From assembly GCA_024704765.1 (NCBI GenBank), contig JAKMXF010000301.1:451143-515142 (forward strand): a DNA stretch of 64,000 nt, in the 5' to 3' direction. Below, piece after piece: positions 46,284 through 59,100 of this stretch. The notes beneath the pieces were generated by a model, which made no database searches, was not told the origin of the DNA, and saw only the letters and a list, made by a program, of their open reading frames with translations. Source of the DNA: Oopsacas minuta (lineage: Eukaryota; Porifera; Hexactinellida; Lyssacinosida; Leucopsacidae). The stretch's first letter is position 1; each line of letters opens with the position of its first letter. The position numbers were made by a program, and so were the translations under genes.

Positions 46284-47996
46284 CTAATTATTTAATTCTT
46301 GTAAAATAGGTATAATATGAGCTTCTGTGTTGAATAAAATAGAATTTAATGGTAATAGTGATTCATCTTCTGAAAAAAGTAGAAACAAATATTTTAAAGT
46401 TTCTCCTAGGAAAAAGGATTCCATCAAGTCTCTGTAGTGAGGATGAGTTTCAGATCTCACATTGTTTATAGAACTGTATCCTCCAGTGGCAATTCTAGTA
46501 ATTTTCTCGAATGCATTGAATATTTCCCATCCCCATTCTTGGTATATTCTATCTCCTGTGACCTTGTACAAATAGTATAATGATTCAACTGTTTCTGGTC
46601 TCAATAAATTATGTGCGTCTAAGTCCCGAATAATTATATCCTCACCTCCTCCAGACTGAAGATTGAAATATACAATTTCAGGACTGAGTTTTGTAGCTGT
46701 ACGCGCATACATTTGATAGCATGTATATGCAAGCTCTTTGCCTAAAATTAAATGTTCAGGAGAAAGTCCATGATAATATCCTAATGTAAGAGTACCTGGA
46801 TAGAAACACACTAAATGATCCATCTTAGGGGAAAACTGATTATTGACAATTTCTCCAATCAGAGCAAGCCTACTAGGCTCTGAATACCTCAGTAGCCGCT
46901 TTGTCACCCCATCTACAGTCTGTAAGTACCATTCACGATATCGATCATCGGTTTTACCAGCCATTATCCATTGTTTGAGCAAATACTCGTAATAACTGTC
47001 TGCACGTGATCCCATTGTCAATGTTCTAGCCCCAGGTTTGAAATCACCAGTATCAGCAGATATGAATTGTGGAACCAAAAAGTCGGTTTTGGGAAGACTC
47101 TGTATTTGAATCATTACACGTTCTACTGCATCAGAATACATTTTATCACCTGTTAAATACGATAAGTACTTGAATTCAAGTTGTATGGATGTGACTTCAG
47201 ACACAGTTGAGTGTTTGTCCCATTTGGGATCGCTTGACACACCTGTGTGCAGGTTTACATCTGACCGCGGTATGCCTGATGGTGTGTTGAAAGATGGCAT
47301 TAGCTTATCTCCTAATATCCGAGCTTTTTCTAGGAAAATAGGATCTCGAGATAAGTAATAAGAACTAAGCAAGCCACCTAAAACTCTAATAGTTGTTTCA
47401 AACAGATTTACGAATATATTCCTATCAAAGTTTAGGCTATGTTGTACCCAGTCTCTAGCTTGTTTAAACTCACTAGTAAGATTCATAATAAACAATGTAT
47501 CTAAGGCATCGATTAGGGTTAAACCAAGTCCAAACCATTCTTGACTAGAACGTGAAATTGGTTTGAGCATATCCTTTCCCCATGCATACTCTACATATCC
47601 ATTCCAAGCATGCTTCATGGCAGATACTACAGCTTTCTGACGGTCGGTTAAGATAGACTCACTTATATGATTTCTAGTTGGGGTTATAGGAGGATATGAT
47701 CGCGATGTTTGGGACTGAAATTCTGAAGTTTGAACGTTTTCATTCTGTTCTTCGAAAAGGTTATTGTAATCAGTAAAGATTCTATCTATGGCTTGATTCT
47801 CTGGCAGAGCACTATCAGAAATACTAATTATTTGTGTAAAAAACAAATAATATACCAATAAACTAAACAGGAAGAGCATTAAAATAATATTTTTCTGGAA
47901 GCTAGTAAGAGAGTTCCACACACGTCGTATCTGTTTCCGTTTTTGTAGGTGATTTATTTGAATATTAGATTCTACATCAACTTTACGTGGATCCAT
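46284..47996 (-). CDS. MAN1B1: ER mannosyl-oligosaccharide 1,2-alpha-mannosidase (GH47)
   Basis: This enzyme removes a mannose from Man9GlcNAc2 on new glycoproteins in the ER, which also marks misfolded proteins for degradation. It is a type II membrane protein: a short basic cytosolic tail, one membrane segment at about residues 36-58 (NIILMLFLFSLLVYYLFF), a stem, then a GH47 domain from about residue 120 to the end. Active-site positions known from human MAN1B1 are present: FETTIRVLG (Glu200), SRADSYYEY (Asp333), MDHLVCFYPG (His394), LLRPETVESL and the calcium-binding FNTEAH. The two cysteines of the conserved disulfide (VCF, TCYQ) are there. At 570 residues it is shorter than the human 699, mainly in the stem. 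An in-frame TAG directly before the ATG fixes the start. There are no introns, unlike vertebrate MAN1B1. Confidence 0.96.
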   Translation of the reverse strand: MDPRKVDVESNIQINHLQKRKQIRRVWNSLTSFQKNIILMLFLFSLLVYYLFFTQIISISDSALPENQAIDRIFTDYNNLFEEQNENVQTSEFQSQTSRSYPPITPTRNHISESILTDRQKAVVSAMKHAWNGYVEYAWGKDMLKPISRSSQEWFGLGLTLIDALDTLFIMNLTSEFKQARDWVQHSLNFDRNIFVNLFETTIRVLGGLLSSYYLSRDPIFLEKARILGDKLMPSFNTPSGIPRSDVNLHTGVSSDPKWDKHSTVSEVTSIQLEFKYLSYLTGDKMYSDAVERVMIQIQSLPKTDFLVPQFISADTGDFKPGARTLTMGSRADSYYEYLLKQWIMAGKTDDRYREWYLQTVDGVTKRLLRYSEPSRLALIGEIVNNQFSPKMDHLVCFYPGTLTLGYYHGLSPEHLILGKELAYTCYQMYARTATKLSPEIVYFNLQSGGGEDIIIRDLDAHNLLRPETVESLYYLYKVTGDRIYQEWGWEIFNAFEKITRIATGGYSSINNVRSETHPHYRDLMESFFLGETLKYLFLLFSEDESLLPLNSILFNTEAHIIPILQELNN

Positions 47997-48365
47997 CTAA
48001 TTCATTGGCTAGAATATAGGAATTGAGCAGTAATAACGTCCCTCGACTCTCTTTCTCGACATAGTTAATGAAACTTAAAAAAGATTAATAAAATACATGA
48101 TAGATAGATTTCCAAGTTTAGTTCATGGGCTCTTACAAGGGATATATCAAAGTGTGATAACTATACATGATCTTACTATAGAAGGCCAATGCCAGTTGAC
48201 AATACTGCTAAAGTACTTATGTAATCTCTTAATGAATATTATGTAAGGAACTCATAGGCCAGAATAAAAGGCAATTCTGATACGACAGAGAATTAGAATA
48301 TACATTATTAAGACCACAATACAGGATTCAAACAAAGTGCATTGTGTATTTTGAATTTTCCATGT
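47997..48365. other. Upstream region of the mannosidase gene
   Basis: About 370 bp of AT-rich sequence lie between the mannosidase start and the left arm of the palindromic element. I see no clear promoter motif that could be called with confidence. Confidence 0.4.
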
Positions 48366-49312
48366 CAATTGATACATGATAATTGCGAGGAAAAATTTGT
48401 TGTATGCAACATTGTTGCACCGCGTATAGTAACTTTTGGCAAGAGTTGCATGCTAAAACAATGTTGCAAGAAACTTGTTGCATGGAAATGGTAAACGGAT
48501 ATTTCGTTGCAGGACCTTTCGTCGCATGGATATTTCGTCGCTAGGTTATACCCAAGATAGCACTGTTCTCTCAATCAATATGTAAATTGTTGACTATAAC
48601 TGATCCTAGTGTCTCTATACCTCCTGGTTGTTGGTTGGTGTATTTAGGAGCGATTTCTAGCCAGTTACTGAACAGGCTCTTGACCGAATTAATTAATGAA
48701 ATTGCCCCTAATCAATGATTATGTATTTTCGTTCACTAATTGAGTATAATGGAGAGATTAGCCTTCCATTAGTGGCAGGGTTCTCCTGGGTTGTCATGTC
48801 TAACTACCTCAGGTTTTTGGATTGCGTCTGTTGCATAAAATAATGCCCCCGCGAAAAAGTCATTCCCATACCATGGATACTGTTGTTGGAAAGGAGACAA
48901 ATCTCACGCTACTACTAGCATGAGAATTTGCCCTACACCAAGGATATGCTTGATTTATCTTATCTTTAATGTACTTGTGAATTTTGTACACTACTCAATG
49001 TATGGTTAAACTATTTTCTTCACAATTAATTAATTAACTTTCATTGAAAAAATTATAAATTAAGTTTCACTGATGATGGACACTAATTGATAAAATGTTT
49101 GAACTCTACCCCTTAGCACGCAAATTATACTTTATTCTATACCATCATTTCTTTAGGATTTTAGCGATTATTGTATCAAATTTAATATAAAATAGTATAG
49201 TGTGTGTTTATAAAGAAGGTTGCCTATAAGGTGAGCCATGAAAGCTAATCCCAAGAACAATTTTGTTATTGCCCAAGGGGGTGAAAATATAATTAATCAT
49301 ATGATAAATAAG

Positions 49313-49448
49313 CAGGGTTGCCGTGGGAAATGAATTTCAATTCCCATCCCCACAGGATTCCTGTGGGAATTCCCATGGGATTCCCATGGGATTCCCATAT
49401 GGTAATTCCCATAGGATAAATACGATTCACATTCCCACGGTAATCCTG
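49313..49448. mobile_element. Short hAT-like MITE with CCCATGGGATT repeats
   Basis: The ends CAGGGTTGCCGTGGGAA and, inward from the right, CAGGATTACCGTGGGAA are inverted copies. The middle repeats TCCCATGGGAT. No target duplication was recognised, so the limits are less certain. Confidence 0.65.
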
Positions 49449-49637
49449 AGATACTAAAATAAGTGTATATACACTAACGCGGTTATTGACCAATAGAATT
49501 GATCATGTTAGCAGTCGAAGTTCAATACAAATACTTTAGTGGTCATCACACTCGACCAGAACCAATTGGATGCTAGTATGCCTCTTTGCCATCTGATTGA
49601 TCCAAAATGAATTTGTGAAAAGCTGTGGCAATATATA

Positions 49638-49905
49638 TGTTATGGGCAATATGAGAAATTGGGCATTATGCATAATGCCCAGGCAATATGCATAATGCTA
49701 CTTTTTTAGTCAATATGCATAATGTCCAGGCAATATGCATAATGCTACTTTTTTAGTCAATATGCATAATGTCCAGGCAATATGCATAATGCTACTTTTT
49801 TAGTCAATATGCATAATGTTACTCATATTGGACAATATGCATAATGGTACTCATATTGAACGATGTGCATAATATCCAGGGAATATGCATAATGCTAGTT
49901 TTCGA
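49638..49905 (+). repeat. Left Ginger TIR with palindromic units
   Basis: Repeated units combine CAATATGCATAATG with CCAGG or CTACTTTTTTAGT spacers, about ten copies. The first, GGGCATTATGCATAATGCCC, is itself a perfect 20-bp palindrome. Confidence 0.9.
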
Positions 49906-50170
49906 GTGCCTCGTAATAATTATGCGACTTTTAATTAATTCAATTCATGAAAACTGATCGTAGATATAGGATATTCTATCATGCTAGATTCCGCTATATG
50001 CATTCTGGTCGGACAATCTACCTCGTAAGTGGTCCTTCTGAACCTAGTACGTCAACTTTATGTGGTCTCCCTTGGACCCTTTATATTTGGCCATGTGTCT
50101 TGCTAGTACTTTGTATTGCATACTTGAACACTGAATAAACATACTTTCCTGAATATAGCCTAATTACCAA

Positions 50171-52240
50171 ATGAATACTCGGGAAATATTTATGAATAAA
50201 ATAGCTGAAGCTGTGAAGAATAAAGCAGGGAACATGTCATTTTTCACCAAAGATGATTATCAAGCAACAATAGAGCGAATACAAAGCCTGGATGAAGATA
50301 AAAGTATTCAAAAAAATCCAAAGGATTATAGACTAGTGAAAAAATTCGAAATTTTGGAAATTCAAGTTGATGGTATCATAATCAAAAAGCTTAAGAAACA
50401 AGCATCGCAGCAACAATTCGTTTTCTTTGAGGAATTATTTGATATTATACATGCAGCTCACCTGTCAACTGGACATAGTGGTAAAATACTCATGGAACAT
50501 AAATTGTCAGAAGATTATGCAAACATTACGAGAGAACATATTTGTACCTATTTGCAACTTTGCGAAAAATGCCAGCTCAAGAAAAGTAAAGTCAGAAAAT
50601 CTCTTGTCGTCAAGCCAATCATTAGCAATCAGCTCAATTCGAGATGCCAGGTGAGGTATATTGTTTATCTATACAAATTTCGCATTGTAGCTGCAAAAAT
50701 CCGACTAGTGAAGCATTGTTTTCTACAAGTATAATGAACTGGACATGTAAATCGGAGAAATATTTCCAGTTTGTATTAACTTATTTCTATCAAGGTTGAC
50801 CTTATTGATATGCAAAGCCAACCAGACGGCAAGTACAAATACATTATGACATATCAAGATCATCTTACTAAGTTTGTAACATTAAAAGCGCTAGAATCGA
50901 AACGTGCAGAAGGGGTAGCTTATCATCTGATTGATATTTTTTGTGATAAAGGGGCACCTCATATTCTACAGTCTGATAATGGCCGTGAGTTTGCGAATCA
51001 GGTATGTTAAATTGTGTAGAATGAATATTATCAGCCTATACATAGATTTATCATTTGATTAATCTTATTTTCACACCTTTTGGCTACATTCTTAAGATTG
51101 TGAAGGAAGTAATAAATCTCTGGCCTGAGTGTCGATTAGTCCACGGAAAACCTCGACACTCCCAGTCACAAGGCTCAGTCGAGAGGGCAAATCGGAGCGT
51201 CGAAGAAATACTTGCTTGCTGGATGCGTGACGAAAATTCAACCAAATGGTCAGAAGGACTTAGATTCGTCCAATGGAAAATTAACACAAGACTACATACA
51301 GGTATTATTCTATATTTAAGATAAATAATTATAACAAAAATGTACAATAAAATAGTATGTATGCATTTATACTTGGACTATCTTAGGAATTGGAAGGACT
51401 CCTTATGAAGCTGTTTTTGGGATAAGACCACAACTAGGAGTAGTTTCAACCAACCTCACAATCGATGCAGCTTCTATTCTAGATACTGAAGAGCAATTAG
51501 AAGAAATTTTGAATTCAGAAGAAGAATATTCGAAGCAACAGATGTTAGGACAAGACGATATAGCCCCAGACACGGCATCAATCACTCAACAATCTGAAAT
51601 AACAAACTATAATTGTGTATCATGTCAACAAATATCCAGTGGAGCGCACACTTGTATGTCTTGTGGGCTTTTTTGCCATGCTATACCACCATGTTCTGTA
51701 AACAATGGAAGTGAAGAAGAAGGATTTGGTTCAGCTGTATTATGCAGGCTATGTCATCAAGCGAATCAAATTACGCAGCAGCGAAAAGGAGCGAAAAGAA
51801 TACAAGGAGTGCAGGCTGATAAAATGTTCGAGCAATCTAGAAAACGATTCAAACAAGCAAATATTGGGGATACAGTAATGGTCCCTTTACCCGACGTAGA
51901 TCGAGGTAAAGGTGACTTTCGAAACATTAAAGCAGTTGTTGTGGCAGTTGAGCATAATGGTACCTACAAGCTAGGTACAAAATACGGCCAATTGAATTCG
52001 CATTACACCAGAAATCAATTTACTCCATGCCTGGATAAATTCTTGGAGATAAATGATGTCCAAACAGGAAAAGAGATTTCTTTGCGACAAGTAGCACGCA
52101 ATGAATCAGTTGGGACAGGTCAAGGGATGTTTCATTGCTCTTGTAAGAAGACATGTCTTCGTACTACGTGCAAGTGTTATCGTTCAAATCGACTATGTCA
52201 CAGTAGGTGTCACAACAACCAAAGCTGCAGTAATAAGTAG
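50171..52240 (+). CDS. Ginger integrase-type transposase (KRBA2-like), four exons
   Basis: Exons 50171-50650, 50795-51001, 51097-51301 and 51387-52240 join in frame to 581 residues. The introns (144, 93-95 and 85 bp) all start GT and end AG. Domain order: an N-terminal region; an integrase zinc-binding motif (HAAHLSTGH and CEKCQLKK, about residues 95-140); an rve integrase core starting QVDLIDMQ, with first acid VDLID, second SDNGREFAN and glutamate in SQGSVERANRSVEE; a linker with CVSC, CMSCGLFCH and CRLC (PHD-like); and a cysteine-rich tail (CSCKKTCLRTTCKC, HNNQSC). Across the splice sites conserved runs are rebuilt: RCQ-VDLID, FANQ-IVKE, HTG-IGRTPYEAVFG. The closest known relatives are KRBA2/SCAND3-type integrases. 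It is likely active or recently so. Confidence 0.9.
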
Positions 52241-52422
52241 AGTTGTGAAAATAGAGACCTCATAGTACTATTAGCAAAGAAGAAATGTAAGCCAAGTAGC
52301 TGAGTATTTATAGAAGAATAATTAGCCAAAACATATTGTTATATAAAAATTACTGATAACAAGATAAGAAAATTGTATATTGCGTATGGATAATTGTATT
52401 TCGTATATTATCCAATGAGAGT

Positions 52423-52606
52423 AGCATTATGCATATTGTCCAATATGAGTAACATTATGCATATTGCCTGGACATTATGCATATTGACTAAAAAAGTAGC
52501 ATTATGCATATTGCCTGGACATTATGCATATTGACTAAAAAAGTAGCATTATGCATATTGCCTGGGCATTATGCATAATGCCCAATTTCTCATATTGCCC
52601 ATAACA
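52423..52606 (-). repeat. Right Ginger TIR with palindromic units
   Basis: The inverted counterpart of the left TIR contains about seven CATTATGCATATTG units, fewer than the left side. Confidence 0.9.
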
Positions 52607-53340
52607 TATACATAGGAAAATTTCAAATGTCAGGTGCACACAACTATAGTTCACTACGAGTATACATACCAACCTTGGCGTCTTAATCTCTAAATATGTG
52701 ATCAGGAGACTGAACAGACTATTTTACAAGCATCCTAGTTTTGACAAATTAAAATTGAGTATAATTGTTAAACCATACATTGGATAGATACAAAGATCAC
52801 ACGTATACTAAAGTTAATGAAAATCAAGCATAACCTTGTGTAGGAGGCAAAATTCATGCTAGTAGTATCGTGAGATTTTGCACCTCCCCCCATTCAACTA
52901 TATTATCCATGGTGTGGGCTGACTTTACACGGGGGCATTTTATTAACTTTTGTTGTTTAGTCAATATTGCCTATAATTGATGTCTGCAATTATTCCTCTA
53001 CCCTTGACAAACTATATCAGGCCAGGACCACTTGTGGTCAGCCATATCTGGTTCCGTGACTATGTAAAGTGTCAATTTAAACAAATTTGGTCATAGATTT
53101 AATTCATTCAAGTAAATAAATTATGTGATGAAATGTCTATACGACGAAATATCCGTATGACAATGGGTCGCCATTCCATGGAAATAGGATTAAGATATAT
53201 TTCCTGCAACAATGTTGCATGAAAATTTTGAACTTTTTCATACAACATTGTTACACCGCGTATGTTATCTTGTTGCATACAATAAATAGTATATAACAAA
53301 GTTGCACCATGTATGGTGAGCTTAACTAAATCACTGTTAA

Positions 53341-55550
53341 ATTCCACCCCTGCTAGAACTCAAATATTGTAAAGGTGTACGCAAGCTTGTTGTATATTTA
53401 ATTAAAGTAAGTTATTGCGCACATAGGGATGTTTATTAGCTGCGACAATATTAATATAGTACACTTTCGCAGAAAAAATATGTTCATGAATAAATCAACA
53501 ATACAGTCGAACCTTCTTCCAAGATCCGGGCACCTCTCTGATCAGGGCACAATTTTTCCAAAAAGTTGAAATATTTTTGCAGTACAGAGATTTATTTATG
53601 CGTTATATTTAATCGTGCGAGCATGCGGTTTGCCGCATTTCAGACAATTTATTAACGAAAAGTTGTATCGCACAAGTGTATTCCCGTACGATAAAATATT
53701 ATGCAAAAATATCATCAAATCTAAGGCATTAGGATCTTTCGATCCATTGGAAAAATAGGATCGTGATCGAATTGATTTTTCTGAAAAGATCCGATCTTTG
53801 TAAATATCTACAAGTATTAGGGCTATCCTAGACAAGTTGTTACTAATTCGAAACTCCCAATTCAATCCATACTTCTTGTGAATTAGCTCAATGATCCACA
53901 ATCAAAAAGGAATATTAGAATAATAACTGACAATCGAAAAGTATTTCATACCTATCAGTTGTTTGAACTTTATGTATGCCTCAGATGGTAAATAAGGTGG
54001 GATAAATTTATAGTCCATCGTTTTTCTTACTACATTAGCCTCCAAATTACTGTTGGTAAATACTAGTTTCGGCAGTAAGTAGAATTAAAGTCGTTACATA
54101 TACTAACAATATTTAGGTGTAAAAGAGTGCTTTATCACCTACATAGAATGACTTAAATATACAGGGCATCACCTCTTCTTTTTGAAATGATGTCCCGCAA
54201 ATTATGTACGAATAAATAGATAATCAAATCATAACTTATATTCGAAAGGTCCAGCTGTAGTATTTAAAATATCAACTGTACTTCGAATAATGTATCATCA
54301 ATTCATAGATTACTGTAATAATGGACTGTAGGCTGTCAGGGTCCATTGTGTTTTCTTGATATCTCCTGATCCACTAAAGTTAGACTAGGAAAATGTATTA
54401 TTGCTGGATAGGAAGTCATATGTTGGGCTTCGATTGACCATATTACCTTACCTGAAATATTTGTGGAATGTGAGTTATGTGGTTTTCACACCTTCCCAAA
54501 TAATGTTGATATTATCACAATATCGCTTCCAATTGGGCTAGACATGATGTATTATACGATGGGGACCTATGGGTAACGACTCCTTCAGTCAAATTTCCTT
54601 ACCTCATAGCCAATTATATATAGTCATCAAGGTAAATTGTGAATTTAGGGTTAGGGATGTTGTTGTTGGCCGAGGAATTTATATGGGGTATTTGTATCGT
54701 AGAAACGGTGCATTTTTGCCAGAATAAATGTAATACACATTTCAGGAATGTGCCAAAATATTTATCTAGTAACTGGGGCGTCGGAATCGCCGCGATTGCC
54801 GCTACAATAATTTCCGAAACCTTTATTACCTTACACTTGTTTGATGTTTTTCAACTGTGAAAGATTCTTTTGTGGATCAAATACGGATATAATGTATTCT
54901 TCATTATTTGACTAGCAAATCATTATTGATCAACCTATCTCAACTTCAATAATATAAACATTGGATATTATTTTCGTTGTATAATAACAGGTTTATCATG
55001 TCTACCCCAAATTGGAAGCGATATTTTGACATAATCAACATAATATAGAAATGTGTGAGAACTACAGAACTCATATTCTACAATTATTTTGGGTAAGTCA
55101 ATATGAGTAATCGACTCCCAACATATGTCTTCATATCCAATAATAATGCATTTTGCAGTCAAACTCTAGCAGATTAGGAAATATCGAGAAAACACTATGG
55201 GCCCAAGATCCAGGACCCATCCGGCAGCTTGAAGTCCTTTATTCTATTAGTCAATGCATCAATTAAAAGATCGTAAATTGGATCGTGATCGGATGGTATA
55301 TCCTTTCAGAATTTAGGATTGGAATCGGGAACGTTGATCATAATTTCAGCCGGGATCGGGATCGGGATCTAGTCCTTTAATTAAGGAAAGTCTAATGTCC
55401 TAGTCATATCGCACAAATAAAGCTGTATACTGTAAATAATAGAGTTACCTTTATTGTACAATGGATCCCGATTAACTGTATATATATATATATATTCGCC
55501 TACTTGTAAACACCTTGAGGCTCTAGATAAAGGCGTACTAAATGCTCCAC

Positions 55551-55581
<31 letters not shown>

Positions 55582-56189
55582 GATTCATTTCGTATTTCCA
55601 CCTTTTAAACAAATATCAATATTTAACGTTCTACAATCTACTTAGCTTCAAAGATGGAGTGATTTTGAAGTAATCGCAAATTAAGGTTTACTAAGTTAAT
55701 AAATTGGCATCTTTTTGACAAAGTTTTTGCTTCATGTAATGAGCACATGTATTTCTACAAGTATCTACTCCAGGATAATAATCTCAAACGGAATTAACCA
55801 ATCCCTGGTCCTTAACACATTCCCCGCGCCATTGCCTTAGTGCATTAGCATGCTATGGGGGAACCAACATGATCTACGAGGTCATTATATATGAATTCCT
55901 ATTCAACGATAATACATTTCATATATCTAGCTAGGGATAATGACGAGATTTTAATATGAACAGGGTTAATACGAACTCCAGATAAGGCCCACAAAATTTG
56001 ACCATCCGTTGGTATTCCTATTAACGAGGTTCCACTGGATATCGATTCATGAACATGGGGAAGTGACTGAAGAATTTGGTAAACCACCATGATTTTTATT
56101 GGTCCCTGTCAAATGGTTGGGAAGAGTAATTGCTTTTTTGAAGGACACAAGTCTATTTTAGTTCACTTGTGTAGTTAATTCATTTTCAA
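53341..56189. other. Non-genic stretch with dispersed repeats and a microsatellite
   Basis: Content in order: an isolated Tigger-like end (cagtcgaaccttcttcc, 53503); GATC-rich sequence at 53730-53800 and 55255-55380; a dispersed repeat at 54330-54510 with a second copy at 59740-59935; an ATT microsatellite at 55551-55581; and near 55795-55870 an inverted copy of the start of the repeat at 61399. No gene was recognised. Confidence 0.5.
55551..55581. repeat. (ATT)n microsatellite
   Basis: About ten uninterrupted copies of ATT lie here. Confidence 0.95.
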
Positions 56190-59100
56190 ATGTTTATCTA
56201 TTTTAGCCTTGCTATGCGACGCCAAAGATCCTCACTATCTGATCCTGTAGTTTGCACAAGAGGTTTCAAACTCATTTCTCAAATAATTAACATCACAGAC
56301 ATTGACTTTAGAAAACGTTCTATTAGTCTTAACACACAGCTTAGCTTTATTCCACAAAACCCGTCAAAACCGACACGTCTATTCCTCAATTGTCAACAAA
56401 TTTGCATCCTGAAACTATTAGTAAATGGCAATGAAGCAAAATTTACATATATTGATCCATCTTTAGAAATTTGCTATAACAACAAAAACCGGCGTGATGC
56501 GAATTACTTTTTCCAATCTAACAGAGAAAATGTGTTATCTTCCGATTTAGATTTACCTAACGGTGTGGGGGAACTTATAGTTTCAATTCCACAATCTGAA
56601 ATTCATTCTTCAGAAATAATCAAGCTCAATATTGAATGCAAACTAGATAAGCCAAAAGGGGGAATTCAATTCGTTCTTCCACCTGAGTCTCACTTTAGCG
56701 ATAACCAAACTTTACCTCAAGGATCCCATCTGTACACTTCTACTCATGGAAATACTTCTAGGTTATGGTTCCCATGTGTAGACTGTTATTCAGAACTGTG
56801 TACATGGGAAATTAATATTTGTTGTCCCAGTGCTTGTTTCGCTCTGTCTACAGGTGATCTAATTGACCATAAATTCATGGTTGAAACTAAGAGAAAATTT
56901 TTCAAATATAAACTCAATATTCCAACTTCTGCGCCTAATATTGGATTAGCTGTTGGTACATTTGAAGTATATCCAGACCCGGCCTACTCTCAGGCAACTT
57001 ATTTCTATCTTCAAGGCTTGTTTCCTATTGTAGAACATACAGTATCATTCCTAAAGAGAGTTTATGACTACTTACAGGATCTATTGAATTTGTCCTTACC
57101 GTACCAAATACATAAGATAGTTTTCGTATCTGACTGTACTTTTAACTGTTTATCCTACTCTTCACTTACGATTTGCGATGTAAATCTGTTACATCCAAGA
57201 GAAATAATTGAGCAAGCAATCGAATCTAGGAAAGTATTTATTCAAGCTATCACGGCTCAATATTTTGGTTGTTTTCTATGTCCTGCCACTTGGGATGACT
57301 TCTGGATTGTCCATGGCATAAAGGGTTATGCTTCTGGATTGATTTTTAAAAGTGTATTCGGAACCAATGAATACAATTATTTTATTAAAGAAATGATTGA
57401 ATCTGTTGTAGATTTCTACTCACAGCCTGGGGCAAGCACATTCCCCCTCTATTCCTGTTCAGGGCCATTACCAACTTTTGCTCCCACATCTACGCACCCT
57501 ACGAAATCTTACAATACGACAGATAAAGGTCATTCGCTTACATACATGGAAAATCTCTTCCATCCTTTGTTGTCTACTTATGAAGAACTTTACATCTTTC
57601 AGAACAAGGCTGCTTTAGTGATAAGAATGTTATCACTTCGTATAGGTAAAGATATCCTTCTTAAAGTCTTACAAAAGATTCTAGCTCTCTGTTCTCAAGC
57701 ATCTAAGTGCCCAAATTCTTCTGAGTGGACTATGATGCTGGTCTCTACGGTTGGATTTTTACGTCTTATTTTGACAGTTTCAGGCAAAGATATTAGCAGC
57801 TTTATGCACAACTGGGTCTGTTCAAGTGGTATTCCAAGTCTCTCAATAAGTTACTCCTTCAATCGACGTAAGAACAGTCTTGAAATGGAAGTTAAGCAAG
57901 ATTCAAATTCGAATATTAAATCTAAATTCACTGGTCCTTTAGCCATTGTTGTACAGGAAATTGATACTTTCTATTTACACACAATTCAGATTGAAGACGT
58001 AATATCTCGTCACGAAATACAGTTCCATACCAAATTAAAGAGGACAAAACGTAAACAGAAATGTATATTATTTAACGGACTAGAAATTGAAGTTGATCTG
58101 ACCTCTAGTGAACTTGAGTATCCTCTACTTTGGGTCAAACCTGACCCTCAGATGTGTTGGATGAGTAAGATTTCCATTGATCAGCCAACACTAATGTGGA
58201 TGAATCAATTGAAGCATGAAAGGGATGTTATTAGTCAGAGGGACGCAATCAATACTCTAACAAGAGTATACGCGAAAGAAGTGATCTCACATTTAGTGGA
58301 AATGCTTTTAGATACTAGTGTCTTTTATCGTGTAAGAATTCAATGTATAAAATGTTTGATTCAACTTCTAAACAAATTCTACTATGATGAAAACCCTATA
58401 AGCATGTTAGATTGTTTCTATAAATTATACGGTAGTAAAGAAACCCCTAGCATTATTGCACCTAATGACTTTAGTAACTTTGGACATTACTTATTACAAA
58501 AGGAAATGCCAAAGACAATAGCTGGATTGCGAAACCAACAGCAACAAACTCCGAGAGATGTTTTGAAATTCCTAATAGACCTCTTAAAATACAATGAAAA
58601 TGCTTCAAATGACTATTCTGATGATTATTATGTCGCCTCATTAGTTGATGCCATGCGTAGTTCTCTTACCGTCCCACTTAGTTACTTTTCTTCAAAATCA
58701 GCTTTACTTAGCCCTCAACAACACTTTTCTACCCTCTCTAAAGAAATAATAGAGATAATACGGGCTGTTATTCATCTGCTAAACACTGAAAAACTATTAC
58801 CTTCGTACCAATATGTTATTACTTGTAGTTGTATAACAACCATTAGGCTTTTCCAAACCTACGGGTTTATACCCATGAACCTAGATTTCTTTTACACTTA
58901 TATCAATGGTCAGTATTCCCATGTTCAATTCGTAGCACTCATCGCGATAATTGACATATTGTCTTCAATTCAGGATTATCAGATGTTTAGTGATTTTTTG
59001 AATTATATTTTGAACCACGATTGCATAAGTTTCAGGTGTAAAGCTATACAATTGCTGATTTCAACTCCTCCTTTCGTTAAAAAGAGGGCTTCAAAATTAA

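Larger units (their letters stand above)
49638..52606 (+). mobile_element. Ginger DNA transposon, apparently intact
   Basis: The ends TGTTATGGGCAATATGAG are exact inverted copies at 49638 and 52606, flanked by TATA on both sides (49634-49637, 52607-52610). TGT...ACA termini and a 4-bp duplication are typical of Ginger elements, which carry retrovirus-like integrases but move as DNA. The TIRs (about 270 and 185 bp) consist of repeated, palindromic CATTATGCATAATG-type units. The internal gene has no stop or frameshift once three introns are removed. Confidence 0.92.
48366..53340. mobile_element. Palindromic element enclosing a Ginger transposon
   Basis: Inverted similarity links 48370-48545 with 53130-53330 (gcaacattgttgcaccgcgtat, gatatttcgtcg) and 48835-49030 with 52745-52965 (aatgcccccgcg, tactactagcatgag, tgtatggtt). 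The parts between these blocks do not match well. Without the Ginger element (49638-52606) the structure would be about 2 kb. The outer ends and target duplication are not resolved. No gene of its own was seen, so it is probably a non-autonomous foldback element. Confidence 0.68.

Noticed and set aside
48365-48574. Repeated gttgca motifs as a possible satellite or CRISPR-like array
   Set aside because: Unit length and spacing are irregular, and the pattern is explained by the inverted arms of the palindromic element.
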